This document shows positions 32,601 through 54,426 of a stretch of DNA of 64,000 nt, piece after piece (the stretch's first letter is position 1; every line of letters begins with the position of its first letter). Below the pieces are notes generated by a model. The model was not told the DNA's origin. It saw only the letters and a list, made by a program, of their open reading frames with translations, and made no database searches. The stretch is from Ciona savignyi (Eukaryota > Chordata > Ascidiacea > Phlebobranchia > Cionidae): the NCBI GenBank assembly GCA_000149265.1, contig CH003206.1, positions 168,400-232,399 of the forward strand, in the 5' to 3' direction. The translations under genes were made by a program, and so were the position numbers.

Positions 32601-32993
32601 TTCAGACCTTGCTTTTATGTATTCCACTAAAACTGATAGAACGTCTTAGTCATTCACAAAAGCCTACAATCAATTCGGCAACCCGACAATGGGAAAAAGG
32701 TAATCTGGTGATTGCCCATGTGATCCCTTGCGTTTTTGAACATTCTATCTTTCTTCATTCAATCTCATATATGGATTGAGTTAAATTAGGTGGGGAGTTA
32801 TACAGATTGTGTGGATAAAAAGGAATAGTTCTTCCCGAAATAATAATCCTATAATAATGCATTTGTGCTCAACAGTGGAAAGATATCTGGAATCAATCCG
32901 ACGGAGATACTCGTTGAAAGAACAAATGGGAGCAAAGCAAAGCTTTATATCCATCAACTACAACGTGGGGTTTATACCTTGCAACATCGGTGA
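26640..32993 (+). CDS. BRMS1L: BRMS1/BRMS1L-like Sin3-HDAC subunit
   Basis: Sds3-family subunit of the Sin3-histone deacetylase corepressor, nuclear. Eight exons: 26640-26924, 27769-27887, 28588-28708, 29449-29535, 30259-30478, 31488-31589, 31829-31943, 32876-32993. Phases close, 388 residues. The acidic, serine-rich N terminus (about 95 residues in exon 1) is longer than in human BRMS1L (323 residues). The Sds3 coiled coil follows: [51 protein letters not shown]. Then [25 protein letters not shown], and a C terminus with [21 protein letters not shown], close to the vertebrate SKLYISQLQKGKY end. The intron between exons 5 and 6 is AT-AC. Exon 5 is preceded by a run of C. It is the single BRMS1-type gene visible, so it may be the pro-orthologue of BRMS1 and BRMS1L. 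Confidence 0.92.
27185..27320 (-). repeat. SINE copy, reverse, degenerate
   Basis: CTGCCACCGTCGGATTACG and CAGTGTGCTGTGTCTGATC blocks; in BRMS1L intron 1. Confidence 0.6.
27430..27590 (+). repeat. Dispersed repeat family B copy
   Basis: TAGTTTAGTTTATTTTTTTT, GGAAACAGAAAAAACGGC, ATCGTTAGAACAAGTC, in the family order. Confidence 0.55.
29626..30225 (+). repeat. SINE copy split by a hAT MITE
   Basis: The left part (29626-29721, GGTGGGTTAGTGCGTCGCC onward) and right part (30067-30225, GAGTGATGGGTTTTACC to TTGGTTTTTCCATTTATGG) are the two halves of one SINE; the insertion point is the ACCCAATGGAG/GTGATGGG block. Confidence 0.75.
29722..30066. mobile_element. 345-bp hAT MITE with 8-bp target duplication
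   Basis: Left end CAGTGATTCCCAACC, right end GGTTGGGAACCACTG: an inverted pair with one mismatch, of hAT type. The 8-bp CAATGGAG flanks it exactly on both sides (29714-29721 and 30067-30074). No coding capacity. It sits inside a SINE in BRMS1L intron 4. Confidence 0.88.
30479..31487 (+). other. AT-AC (U12-type) intron of BRMS1L
   Basis: Donor ATATCCTTT matches the U12 AT-AC consensus exactly. The acceptor ends in TGCAC, with ATCCTTATC (31471-31479) as a branch-site match at seven of nine positions; its A at 31477 is ten bases before the junction. Using AT-AC joins ACT G to GC CCA in frame, giving VTVTGPYIVYML, as in vertebrate BRMS1L. No AG acceptor gives that reading. The intron contains a SINE (31158-31434). 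Confidence 0.88.
31158..31434 (+). repeat. Full-length SINE, forward
   Basis: Starts GTCCGACCGGTTAATCTGG, with the A box (GATTTAGTGCG) and B box (GGTTCTGAACTGG) positions, and ends TTCTATCCTATCCCC. A head-only fragment follows at 31622-31680. Confidence 0.8.
32505..32760. repeat. Two opposed SINE fragments in the last BRMS1L intron
   Basis: Reverse fragment 32505-32605 (GCAAGGGGCGTTATCACAG) and forward fragment 32615-32760 (ACCCGACAATGGG), back to back. Confidence 0.5.
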
Positions 32994-33019
32994 CCCAAGG
33001 GGAATCACCTAAAAGACCC

Positions 33020-33330
33020 CACGAACGTTATGAACCCCGCGGGAATTACCTTAAACACCCAAGAAGGTTTTAAACCTGGGAAATCACCTTAAAGACTCCT
33101 CTAAAGTTTTGAACCCAGGGAATTCACCTTAAAGACCCCCCTAACGTTTTGAATCTATGTGAAATCACTCAAAAACGTTTTGAACCCTGGGGAAATCACC
33201 TTAAACACCCCTCTAAAGTTTTGAACCCAGGGAATTCACCTTAAAGACCCCCCTAACGTTTTGAATCTATGTGAAATCACTCAAAAACGTTTTGAACCCT
33301 GGGGAAATCACCTTAAAGACCCCACGAACA
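33020..33330. repeat. Minisatellite downstream of BRMS1L
   Basis: Units built on AATCACCTTAAAGACCCC and CGTTTTGAACCC. A block of roughly 100 bases (from TTTTGAACCCAGGG through TCTATGTGAAATCACTC) occurs twice, almost exactly, at about 33109 and 33220, so the array grew by a higher-order duplication. Confidence 0.75.
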
Positions 33331-34596
33331 TTACCCCACCCAGGATGGATACAATCTGACCCCGCTACCAACAATTTGAACTAAAACATTCACCAATTTC
33401 AAAAATGTTTGTTAAGTTTAGAAGTTTTGTTCTGCTACACGGACTGGATAAACCATTATAGACTATCCAGGATTATTGCTCAGATACAATGTCTACACTA
33501 TCAACTATTTAAATCCCAATATTAAAGTATTGCAGAATGGTTTACTCACACATTTTAAGGTTGTTCTTGTAATAAGCATCAAGGTTATAATAATTGCAAT
33601 AACTCAATGTTTGGTACATGCAATGGTTTCGCCAAGTTTGGTAATTAAATCCAAAATCTTCATCTTCATGTTTTGCTACATAACATTAACTTGCTGTTTT
33701 GCCAGCGAAAGAAAATTTAAGTTTAAATTATAAAGGAATTCTTTTAAGCCGAATTAGAGGTGCAATTTTGTACTGCAGTGTGCAGTGAGCACTCTTGGCA
33801 CTATACTAAATACACATGTATTGCTGAAGTGTTGTTTTTATTGTACTTTAAGCTTAGGTTAACTTTATCTAGTCCAGGGGTGGGCAACTTCTCTAGTCGG
33901 CGGGTCAGATGTGAAAAAATGAAGTTCTTGGTGGGCCGGATTATTACATATATATTATTCAATTTCTTTATTACAGGGTATGGTTATATGCAGTCTGCTG
34001 GCTGGTCGAAATCCATTCACCGGCCAGCGGACCGTATGTTGTCCATATCTGGCTTAGAACATCTCAATTACACACAACATACAGCGATATCTTTCTTGGC
34101 ATGACAGATGGTACGGGGTAATCTGATGTAGTGTCTTAATCATGCACAACACACTGCAAACCCGACCCTAACTCTATATAGCCAATGATAAGTGTAACCC
34201 CAGTGTAAAAACAAAGCCTCTTTTCTGTTCCTATGTTGTGATATAGAATAGGATATTCATATTTATCCCCGTTAATGGGAAAATAAAGGGGGTTAACACA
34301 CAGGAAATTGTCAGATAACCTCGCGCCCACCGTCGGGTTACCGGAGCTATTGCAGTGTGTTGTATAGACACGCATGTTCCTTCTATATGGTAGAAGGTAG
34401 AACCCATTATTCCGCTGGCTTCACGGAATGTCCGTAAAGTGCCTTCAAAAGTTTCGCACCTGCAACCTTCCGATTGAAAGGCAAGGCACTTAACCGCCAG
34501 ACTAACCAGCCGGAAAAATTTGCTTTAATTCTCATTATTTAATACTGAGGCAAAAAATGAATAAAATAAAAATCAAAGCTTTGATTGAAGTGAATA
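33331..34596. other. Convergent 3' interval between BRMS1L and IARS2
   Basis: No exon seen. It contains a hAT-like remnant (CAGGGGTGGGCAACTTC at 33876, weak inverted partner ending near 34051), a forward SINE fragment at 34050-34110 and a reverse SINE at 34246-34515. Confidence 0.5.
34246..34515 (-). repeat. Near-full SINE, reverse
   Basis: GGATATTCATATTTATCCCC, CGCCCACCGTCGGGTTACCG, ending AGACTAACCAGCCGG. Confidence 0.75.
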
Positions 34597-34602
34597 TTTA
34601 TT
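34597..34602 (-). terminator. Poly(A) signal of IARS2
   Basis: AATAAA on the minus strand, only 13 bases past the IARS2 stop codon; a very short 3' UTR if used. Confidence 0.55.
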
Positions 34603-34615
34603 AAAAGGATTGGTG

Positions 34616-45996
<11,381 letters not shown>

Positions 45997-46264
45997 TATA
46001 ACAACAAACGCATGTGTTTTGGTTATTTTGTATTTCTATTGCTGTTTGGAATCGCCTTTGGGTATTTTCCCTAAAGATAAAATGAAATAAAAAATTTAAA
46101 TCTTTTATTTTGATACATCTGATAAGATATATTGAATCTTAGTGTTTTATCCTCGCGAGTAAAAAGAAAGGAGTTATTTATCACACGGACAATCGTTGCA
46201 TTACTTTGTGCCCAGTAATAGGGACTTTCGCTGTATCGACAAATGCCGCTTTGGGATCATTTTC

Positions 46265-46445
46265 CAATCGTCGGACCGGATGTGATGTGATGTGAAAATT
46301 CAAGTTATCCCCGTAATTGGGAAAACTTGGGGGGTTAACACACGTGCAATCGTCAGATCACCTCGTGCCTACTATCCGGTTACCAGAGCTATTGCAGTGT
46401 GTTGTGTATGATAGACACGTTCCTTCAATTTGGTAGAACCCATAG
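46265..46445 (-). repeat. SINE copy, reverse, head missing
   Basis: TTATCCCCGTAATTGGG to TTTGGTAGAACCCATA. Confidence 0.65.
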
Positions 46446-46497
46446 CATAAACGATAGAGCTGCCGAAGGGTTGTAGAATGGAAGTCACCCGGTATGA

Positions 46498-46610
46498 CAG
46501 TGTGGTCTAATAGTTAACGCAACCGATACATATACCGAATTAGAGACAACAACGGTCTTTAGTTTATTCGGTCTTGATGACAGCCCATTATGGGTTCGAA
46601 TCCTAGTCCG
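46498..46610 (+). repeat. Degraded tRNA-like sequence
   Basis: A-box-like TGGTCTAATAGTTAACGC and B-box-like GGGTTCGAATCCTAG are about 80 bases apart, too far for a tRNA without an intron. Related pieces occur at 7041-7080 and about 4335-4365 (ATGGATTCGAACC), so this may be a second tRNA-derived repeat family. Confidence 0.35.
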
Positions 46611-46949
46611 TAAAAAAGCAGAAGCCGGCCGCTGGCTAGATGATTAAGTCTGTAGCAATTTCGTGTCTCTGTTGTGATTTTTTATTGTGTATAACTGTAT
46701 AAATACTGTTTACCACGTTTTTGAGCGTCCTTTAAGTGGGCTTCGGACAAAATTCTCACTGGCCATAATGCTTCCTGCTACGTAATATGTGATTGTTTCA
46801 TGACGTTTAGTATAGAAAGCTTCCAAAGCTTGGCAAAAAGAACAACCATATCGAGCAGAGAAAGAACCTTCCGTGACGGAGTTGGTAAATGAGTTATCGC
46901 CAGAAGAACCAACAAATTAATGCAAAACCCCACAAGTCCTTGGGCAAGG

Positions 46950-47165
46950 AACTTTAGTTTATTATTTTTTTGCCCTAGTATTTAAAAAATGGCAAACGAA
47001 TAAAATCACGACACGGTAACAGAAAAAGACTGCAAAACGAACAGTCGTTAAAACACGTCATTGAAAGGAATATCATTTAAAAATATAGCGGACGCGGCTG
47101 CCAAACCTACGCGAAAGAACAATATTGAGCAAACAAAACTTAATTAAAACCAAACGATATAACTT
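46950..47165 (+). repeat. Dispersed repeat family B, long copy
   Basis: About 215 bp from TTTAGTTTATT via AAAAAATGGCAAACG, AGACTGCAAAACGAACAG and TCGTTAAAACACG to ATATAGCGGACGCGGC and ACCAAACGATA. It closely matches 47966-48178. No tRNA-like head and no frame. Confidence 0.75.
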
Positions 47166-47174
47166 AACAGACAT

Positions 47175-47340
47175 CCATTAATGAGTTCCGCCTAATTTAA
47201 ATGAACGCCATAATACGCAACACACTACAATAGCTCAGGTGTGATCCGACAATAAGGGGAGGAGTGATCTGATGTTACCCGTGTTATAACGCTCCTTTGT
47301 ATTTTCCCATTTATGAGGAAAAAGTATAAATATTTAATCC
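47175..47340 (+). repeat. SINE 3' part
   Basis: CATTAATGAGTTCCGCC to AATATTTAATCCTAG. Confidence 0.55.
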
Positions 47341-47445
47341 TAGCAATTTTTGTCACTAAAACCCCAACGTTGACTAGTTGATGTTAAATTACGAAGTTTT
47401 TATGTTTATATCTTTTTATTTAGTAAGACATTACATTTAAATGGG

Positions 47446-47690
47446 TGCCTCTAAATACTACAGTATCGCTTGGATCGCTTGGATCACTTAGATTGCTATG
47501 GAAAGTAATCCTAACCCTGTCAAAAACACTAATCTCAACCCCAGAACCAACTTTAACCCCAACCCTAACATTAATGTCATGGCTTTTGTAATTACTAAGT
47601 ATAGTAAGCGATCCAAGCGATCCATGCGGTCCATGAGATCCAAGTGATCCAAGCGATCCTGTAGTATTTAGAGGTACCGCATTTAATTAA
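47446..47690. mobile_element. Fold-back element with GGATCGCTT arms
   Basis: Ends are inverted: CCTCTAAATACTACAG at the left and CTGTAGTATTTAGAGG at the right. Both arms continue into short repeats of GGATCGCTT and its complement. The core (ACTAATCTCAACCCCAG, then AACCCTAACATTAATGTC) is that of the elements at 13133 and 16690. Confidence 0.8.
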
Positions 47691-47965
47691 GTATAATTTT
47701 TAAGGGGATAGCTGTTACGCTGTATTTGAAGATCTTGTCACATGCTACTGTGGCATCAGCTTACGCAGATTCCATATTTTAAATACCCGATATAAAATAA
47801 TAATAAATTAGTAAGACTGGTTTTACATGTTCTGTGTTATGAATTTTGTACATGATTAATTTTTTTACTAATGAAGGTAGACTACTTACATTGGGTCTGC
47901 AACAGACCATATGAATATTGATGATACCTTTTCACCGTCATCCATACTTCGTATTCCCCCTCGGG

Positions 47966-48178
47966 TTTTAGTTTATTCATTTTTTGCCCTAGTGTTTAAA
48001 AATGGCAAGCGAATAAAATAACGACACGGGAACAGGAAAAGACGGCAAAACAACCAGTCGTTAAAACACGTCATTGAAAAAAATGATCTAATTTAATAAA
48101 TATAGCGGAAGCGGCCGCCAAACCTAGGCGAAAGAACAATAATGTGCAAACAAAATTTAATTAAAACCAAACAATATT
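47966..48178 (+). repeat. Dispersed repeat family B, long copy
   Basis: Same order of blocks as 46950-47165: TTTAGTTTATTCATTTTTTG, GGCAAAACAACCAGTCG, ATATAGCGGAAGCGGCCG. Confidence 0.75.
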
Positions 48179-48321
48179 GTCTACTCCTTTTTCCCTGTCC
48201 GAGAACAAAAACTCGATACCAAATCCAAATAATTAGCAAGATGGCGGCGGCACAGTACATAGATGTCGCATGGTGCCAGCTATTTGCCGTATCCACACGG
48301 CAGTTTGCCGTAATAAGTCCG

Positions 48322-48590
48322 ATTAGTCCACTTGTCTGGTGGTTTAGTGCGACGCCTTTCAGCCGAAGGGTTGCAGATTCCAACTGAACTGGTCGCTAGC
48401 TCACTTAACGAACATCGCCTGAACTCAGCGGATTAATAAGTTTGACCAAATTGAAGAAACGTGTTTATCATACGCAACACACTGCAATAGCTCCGGTAAC
48501 CCGACGGTGGAAGCGAGGTGAACTGACGATTGCCCGTGTGTTTAACCCCCCTTGGGATAAACATAAATATCCTATCCTATCCTATCCTAA
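48322..48590 (+). repeat. Near-full SINE, forward
   Basis: ATTAGTCCACTTGTCTGGTGG head with TTTAGTGCGACGCC, ends AATATCCTATCCTATCC. Confidence 0.78.
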
Positions 48591-48910
48591 CCAAACGTGT
48601 TTGTATGTTTTACATCATATTTATAATTTAATCAGCGTTAATTATCAAAAAGTCTAACAATAATATCAATATTCACAAAATCCAAGGAACGTATGCTTTT
48701 TGGTAAAATAACAATATTTCCAAAAAATGATTAAGAAAAAAGCACCGAATGTGGAAGTTTAAATTCGCTTTAAACATGTAATAATATTTTCCAACAACAA
48801 AACGTATAAAGCGTGCGTTACATTTAGTTTCAAATTCTATGTAAAACATGTAATTGAAAACACTTGCAGTTTGAAGAAAAATCCGTTGCTGTTAATAATA
48901 GAACTGAAAA

Positions 48911-48916
48911 TTTATT
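48911..48916 (-). terminator. Poly(A) signal of SYNJ2BP
   Basis: AATAAA on the minus strand, 68 bases past the stop codon. Confidence 0.6.
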
Positions 48917-48983
48917 AGGTTTCCCAAAAGGTAGAATGAATAGCTTAAATTAAGATAGATTGCAAGAGGTAATAAGAGGCGGA

Positions 48984-51982
48984 TTAAGACCTCTTTACAT
49001 AATACACTGCGAAGCCTATGGCTGTTGCTATGCTCACAATGAGCATGAGTTTTTTAAGTGAGCCCCAGCCTTTCGGTTTGTTCATTTCGCTATATTCATC
49101 CTGTTGGGGTAACATGTGGTTTAGTATAGATTAGTTGAATTATTTTTACATATGGTTAGTTAGAATTAGTGGATTCACTTTTACATATGATTAGTTTAGA
49201 ATAGTTTATTTCCATTTTTACCCCAGTATTAAATAACGGCAAAAAAAGGAAAGTCAGAGCACAGGAACAGAAAATATATGAAAAAACAAACAGTTAAAAC
49301 ATATTAAAAATGTATTAAATATTAAATATAGCGGATATGGCCTCTAAACCTAATCAGTCTAATCTATAAAACAATAATCTGAAAAAATTAATTGCCACTA
49401 GTATAATGCCCAATGTGGACGATATTAAGGGTTTAGTTTGGTCGGATAGCATAATCGGAAGAATGTTAGTCCGACGGGTTAGTGTGGTGGTTTAGTGCGT
49501 CGCCTATCAGCCCAAGGGTTGCAGGTACGAAACTGGTCGCTAGCTAGTCGGTTGTGTCCTTGGGCAAGGCACTTGACGAACATTGCCCGAACCCAGCGGA
49601 TTAATGAGTTTTACCAAATTGAAGGAACGTGTGAATCATACACAACACATTGCAATAATGCAATAGCTTCGGTAACCAAACAATGGGCACGAGGGGATCT
49701 AAGGATTTCCCGTGTGTTAACCCCCTTGGTTTTCCCATTCACAGGAATAAACATGAATAACCTATCCCTATCCTATCCCATTGTAGCTAAAAGGTTGAAG
49801 GGTCCAAACCAGCTGATAGCTACATATTTTTGTACGTGGGCAAGACATTTAGGGGACACTACCTGAACCCAGTGGATTAATGGGTTCTACCAAATTGAGG
49901 GAACATGAATCACGTACAACACACTGCAATAGCTCCGGTAACCTGATAGTGGGCGCGACGTAATATGCAAAGTAGGGTACAATGATTGAACAATTACATA
50001 GTTTCCGTGAACTTTTACAGTAACTATTTCCTTTTCATGTGGTTTAAACACTTACACTGAATTGTTTCGGTGGTTTACTGACAACAAATCAGTAACTGGG
50101 TTATCCATTAACTAATACACAGCACCACAAATGCCTACAAGGTTATAGATGCAGTTTTTTTTATATATTAGAGTTGAGACATGGGCAAACTAAAGCACAT
50201 GGCCAAATCCGGCCCACCATGTCTTTTATTCTGGCTCACCAGATGTTATTGACATGTTACAAGACTAAGTAGCAATGTCACAACTATATTTGTATGTCAC
50301 TGATGCAACAGTGCTTTATGGTTTTAATTAGTTTATCAACAGTGACAAACTATATGTGAAATTTGATGGATACTTGGCCTTGTATATATATAAACAGGTA
50401 GAACTTACCACCAGGAACTTTTCAGCGCCGTGCCAAACTTTTAAAGTAACATGTTCTCCTGCTGAGAGAAAGTGATCAACTGCTTCACTGTGCTTTATAT
50501 CCAGCAACTCGTTTCCATTGATCTAATATTATAAGAATATTGGACTTTTTATATCAAGGATACTCATGTTAATCCCCATGAATGGAAAAACCAAGCCGGT
50601 TACGACACAGGCAATCGTCGGATTACCTCGCGCCCACCGTCTGGTTACTGGAGGTATTGTGGTGTGTTGTAATTGATTCACTTGTTTCTTTAGTTTAGTA
50701 GAACCCGTTAATCCGCTGGGTTCAAGCAATGTGTGTTAATTAACTTTTCCCCTTTTCCCAAAGACACAACTTACTAGCTAGTTACCAGTTTCGAACCTAA
50801 AACCCTTCGGTTTAAAGGCAACGCACTAATCTACCAGACTAAATAGTTGGACTAATTTAAATACAATAATTAAAACAACAATACTGTAAAACACAAATGC
50901 CATCACATTACACCATTGGTATTTACAGGATATTTAATTGCTGTAATACTCCAATATTTTTGTTACACTGTCAATGTTGCATCCTCTAACCACATTATGT
51001 AAGGACACAACCAAGTACCGGTAGTCAACCATTTTCAGTGGACTATTTGGAGCATTACCCAATACACTTGTAAAAACACACTACACATACCATGGATTGA
51101 ATACCGGTAAGTAAGTTGCCATTTAATCTGACTTATTTACCCCCAGATTAAAAAAAAATTATCACACACTGAACAAAAGAACCCTAGATTTAAACCAATT
51201 TATCAAACACTGACCAAAAGGAACCTCGATCTAAACCAATTTATCACACACCGAACCCCCAAAAGGCCCAATCACAACCCACCTCTAAAAGCTTATCCCC
51301 TTCCTTTAGTCTCCCATCTTTATCAGCTGCTGCGTTTTCCCTGATCTTAGTCACAAAAATCCCAGTGTCATTTGGTAGATGGGGCTGGTCCACACCTCCT
51401 CTGATATTAAATCCAAGACCTGAAACCAAACATGCACGGTTAAGAATAATACATGTTAAGTTAGGTTAACCTGTCTGGAAACATAATTCAAAATATTGGC
51501 TTTCTCTGTTGAATGGTTGATGGATGCATTTTAGCTGTTAGTTTAATCCGTTTTGTCATTATAGCACAGTATGACAGATTAGTCTGATGGGTTAGTGCAT
51601 CGTCTTTCAGCAGAATGATTGCAGGTTCGAATCTGATTGCTAGCTAGTCGGTAGTGTCCTCGGGCAAGGCACTTACCGCACATTACCTGCACCTAGCAGA
51701 TTATTCTGTTCTACCAAATTGATGGAAAATTTGAATCATACACAAAACACTGTAATAGCTTAGGTTACCTGACGTAGGCGCAAGGTAATCTGACAAATGC
51801 CTATGTGGTAACGTCCATTGTGCTCTCTAATTCACAAGGATAAAACATAAATATCATATAAAACCATTAACAGTTTTACCAAATAAACAAAATAAAATTA
51901 ATAATAAATCAACAATATTCTTACCGCTGGATCCCCGAGATAAGTTTATGGTAACGGGTGATGGGCGTGGTCGGGCTTCCAT
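48984..51982 (-). CDS. SYNJ2BP: Synaptojanin-2-binding protein / OMP25, tail-anchored PDZ protein
   Basis: Outer mitochondrial membrane PDZ protein. Four exons on the minus strand: 51925-51982, 51283-51419, 50409-50522 and 48984-49100. Phases close, 141 residues (human 145). A single PDZ domain fills about residues 8-100: the carboxylate-binding loop is SSGLGFNI, followed by [43 protein letters not shown] and HVTLKVWHG. The last exon has a basic flank ([10 protein letters not shown]), a transmembrane segment [17 protein letters not shown] and a short basic end VKRS, the layout of a mitochondrial tail anchor. Upstream, a long pyrimidine tract followed by CAGCAG at about 52039 could be an acceptor for a 5' exon or a spliced leader. 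MGME1 lies 344 bases upstream on the same strand. Confidence 0.93.
49196..49345 (+). repeat. Dispersed repeat family B copy
   Basis: AGTTTATTTCCATTTTTACC, AGCACAGGAACAGAAAATA, ATATAGCGGATATGGCC; in SYNJ2BP intron 3. Confidence 0.6.
49468..49950 (+). repeat. Full SINE followed by a second partial SINE
   Basis: 49468-49778 is near complete (GTCCGACGGGTTAGTGTGG to CCTATCCCTATCCTATCC). 49780-49950 is a second forward copy starting within the head (GCTAAAAGGTTGAAGGG), without its tail. Confidence 0.75.
50555..50856 (-). repeat. Full-length SINE, reverse
   Basis: GGATACTCATGTTAATCCCC to CTAAATAGTTGGAC. Confidence 0.75.
51143..51270. repeat. Tandem repeat of about 51 bp, three copies
   Basis: CAATTTATCACACACTGAAC-type units with ACCCTAGATTTAAAC or ACCTCGATCTAAACC. 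The array runs almost to the donor of SYNJ2BP exon 2 (51283). Confidence 0.7.
51575..51860 (+). repeat. Full-length SINE, forward
   Basis: ACAGATTAGTCTGATGGG to ATAAATATCATAT; in SYNJ2BP intron 1. Confidence 0.72.
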
Positions 51983-52326
51983 TTCTAAGTTTTTTGATAT
52001 TTACAGTCGACTTAATTATCGCCAGTTAGGCTGTTATACTGCTGCCATTCATGTAAAAAAAGAAAGAAAAAGATAAATGAAGTTTCCAAATTTATAGCCT
52101 TTAAGCATGGTTGTGAATAACATTCAATTGACAACTAGTATGCTAAAGAACCAAGCAACCGTAAAAAGCTATGATAATGGTGTTTTTTTTAATGAAACCA
52201 TAAATTAAACAAAACAAATTATGTAAATGTGCTTATTGCATAGTTTGATGATTTAAATGACTGTTCTGAAAACTTGGCAGTGACGTTTTAATCTGCTAAT
52301 TAATTCAAATATAAAATACGTGGAAA

Positions 52327-53169
52327 TCAAGTGTTTGTGTTGTTAGAAACAATATCATGATATAAAACTAGCCGTTCTAGCCACTTTCGCCAGTAGAATT
52401 GCATCATAAAGTCGTTAATTTGAAACGCAGAGGCAGGTTTTCCGTTGTGGTATATCTTTACCACAACTCCATTTACAATCTGGTTTTTCACGCCGGATGA
52501 GGAGTTGTAGGCTCCTACATATGCCGCGATCTGCACTGGATCATCGTAGCAATCCTGCAGTTTGTATTTCGGCTTTTTTGAAGTCTTCCAATCAATCAAA
52601 CACGTTTGACCCTTGTAATTAGCTATGCAATCCAGGTACCCGGAATATCCCAAATAAGAATGCGTCACTTTATGTTCAGTGGCAATCATGTCATTTACCT
52701 CGTCTAAAACAGATGTGACACTCTGCCATAATTTTACGCTGTTTTCCCCAGGACTGATGTCATTCATTGGTGTCCCCTTTAAACATTGCTCAATTAGGCT
52801 ATGGCAAGAAGTACCAGCAGCTAAAGTCTCCTTTTGCATTTTATAAAACCCTTCTTCACCTAGTTCAGCTATCATTTTCTTTTTCCAATTCAAAAGAATT
52901 AGTTGTTGTTCTGCTGGTTTCGTAGCGCTAAGAATCCTGGTTACTGAAGGGAGTTTCTTTCCAAGCCGAACATTGGGTACATTGGATACTTCTTCATTAT
53001 ATGTCAACGGGCTTTTTAAAACGTCATTTTTGTCTGAAGTTTGACTTGAAAGACCGGCATGTGCAGGTGTAAACCGTTTTCCTAAAGCCTGTAAGTTCTT
53101 TTTGGCATAATTGCATAGTATCCGAGATTTTGCGGAAGTCCCAAGACTAAAAAAGCTCTTTGAAGACAT
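52327..53169 (-). CDS. MGME1: Mitochondrial genome maintenance exonuclease 1
   Basis: Single-exon gene, 280 residues from the ATG at 53169; the frame continues 18 codons further up without an ATG. MGME1 is a mitochondrial single-strand DNA exonuclease that trims flaps and helps degrade linear mtDNA. The first 40 residues (MSSKSFFSLG, then K/R-rich and no acid) fit a matrix presequence. The PD-(D/E)XK nuclease core is visible: PSVTRIL near 74, RG/GTSCH-type helix near 119, GYLDC with Asp180, and LIDWKTSKKP with Asp193 and Lys195, the expected metal and catalytic residues. DDPVQIAAYVGAYN (about 208) and FYWRKWLERL near the end match the family. No intron is present although its neighbours are intron-rich; it has no poly(A) tail or target duplication that would prove retroposition. 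Confidence 0.93.
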   Translation of the reverse strand: MSSKSFFSLGTSAKSRILCNYAKKNLQALGKRFTPAHAGLSSQTSDKNDVLKSPLTYNEEVSNVPNVRLGKKLPSVTRILSATKPAEQQLILLNWKKKMIAELGEEGFYKMQKETLAAGTSCHSLIEQCLKGTPMNDISPGENSVKLWQSVTSVLDEVNDMIATEHKVTHSYLGYSGYLDCIANYKGQTCLIDWKTSKKPKYKLQDCYDDPVQIAAYVGAYNSSSGVKNQIVNGVVVKIYHNGKPASAFQINDFMMQFYWRKWLERLVLYHDIVSNNTNT

Positions 53170-54379
53170 TCCAACCACTGCCCAACACAAAATACGGGCA
53201 CTCGTTGCGTATCTTATACACACTTCAAGTCTAAAGTATAATTCACATATTTACACCAGCACCATCCAAGTTTACCATCTAAAAACATATGCCATTTCGT
53301 AATTTAATATTGAAAATCCTAAAACTCTTACTCAACATTTTATGAAATTTGATCCACTTCTGCTACCTGTACTTTATGACGTCATAATGTACATCGAGCC
53401 ACGCGCCAATAGTCCATGATCCATTGTTAAACAAATTTTGTTGAAAAAGATGTTTGTTTTTAGATGTACATGACTTTTTATTTATAAGTATTTCTTTAAG
53501 AACCATCAAAGAACAAAAGTTTATGAAGATACGAAAATTAAAAATATGCAGTCACGCTTTACTGGTATGAGGGCGCTAGAAGTTAAAATATTTATGATTT
53601 TTGTGGCGACAGTTAATCTGAATTTCAGTTTGTTTACATTTATTGCTCGGAAAAGTTTCGTTTTTGGATTTGCGATTTCGTTTTTCTGTGAGTGATTTTG
53701 TTTAAATTTTGTATCGTATTTTATGTATCTCTTGTTCATGTGTCCTTTATACTACTTACAACATTTATTGGCTTGGTGGGTTAGTGCGTCACCCTTCAGC
53801 CGAAAGGTTGCAAGTTCGAAACTGGTCACTAGGTAGACGGTTGCGCCGTTAGACCAAGCACTAAACAGACAGTGCTGAACCCAAATAATTTTTCTTTGGT
53901 TTTTCCATCAACGGGAATAAACTTTATATCCTATCCTATTAAGGGTTTCTTTAACACCGAAAGTCCTAAACCATACATGTCCATGGTTCAGCCTTTTGTC
54001 CAGTCTGGAAAGCATAGCACATACAAGTACAAGGGTTTGCTTGAATTTATAATTGAAGTGTGTATTGCCACTACCACGTGAGATTTATTGCTGACTTGTA
54101 TGTTTTTTGTAATTCAATTCCCCTAACCATTGTGAGTGAGGTTCGAACACATGTGGACATTTTAATTTTATGGTTCAATCTATCTAAATGATGTACACAA
54201 CACACTGTAATAACTCTGGTAACCCCACGGTGGGCGCTAGGTAATATGACGACTGCCCATGCGTTAACCCCCTTGGGTTTTCCCATTCACGGAGATGAAC
54301 ATCAATATCTTATCCTATGTCACTGTGTTTTAACCAACTTCATTATTCCAAACTTTAAAATACAATTTTCTTTTGCAGG
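53170..54379. other. Divergent upstream region of MGME1 and TCHP
   Basis: No exon recognised. It holds SINE pieces at 53763-53940 (GGTGGGTTAGTGCGTCACCC) and 54170-54320 (CACGGTGGGCGCTAGG to ATCTTATCCTATG). A splice acceptor TTCTTTTGCAG at 54369-54379 precedes the TCHP start and implies a 5' leader exon or a trans-spliced leader. Confidence 0.5.
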
Positions 54380-54426
54380 ATCACCTACAGGAGTCTAATT
54401 ACCGTCGCTATTGCCTGCAAACCAAA

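Larger units (their letters stand above)
45997..48910. other. Intergenic region between IARS2 and SYNJ2BP, filled with repeats
   Basis: No gene recognised. Contents: reverse SINE 46265-46445; a degraded tRNA-like stretch at about 46498-46610 (GTGTGGTCTAATAGTTAACG ... GGGTTCGAATCC); family-B copies 46950-47165 and 47966-48178; SINE 47175-47340; a fold-back element 47446-47690; SINE 48322-48590. The IARS2 promoter must lie near 46000. Confidence 0.6.
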
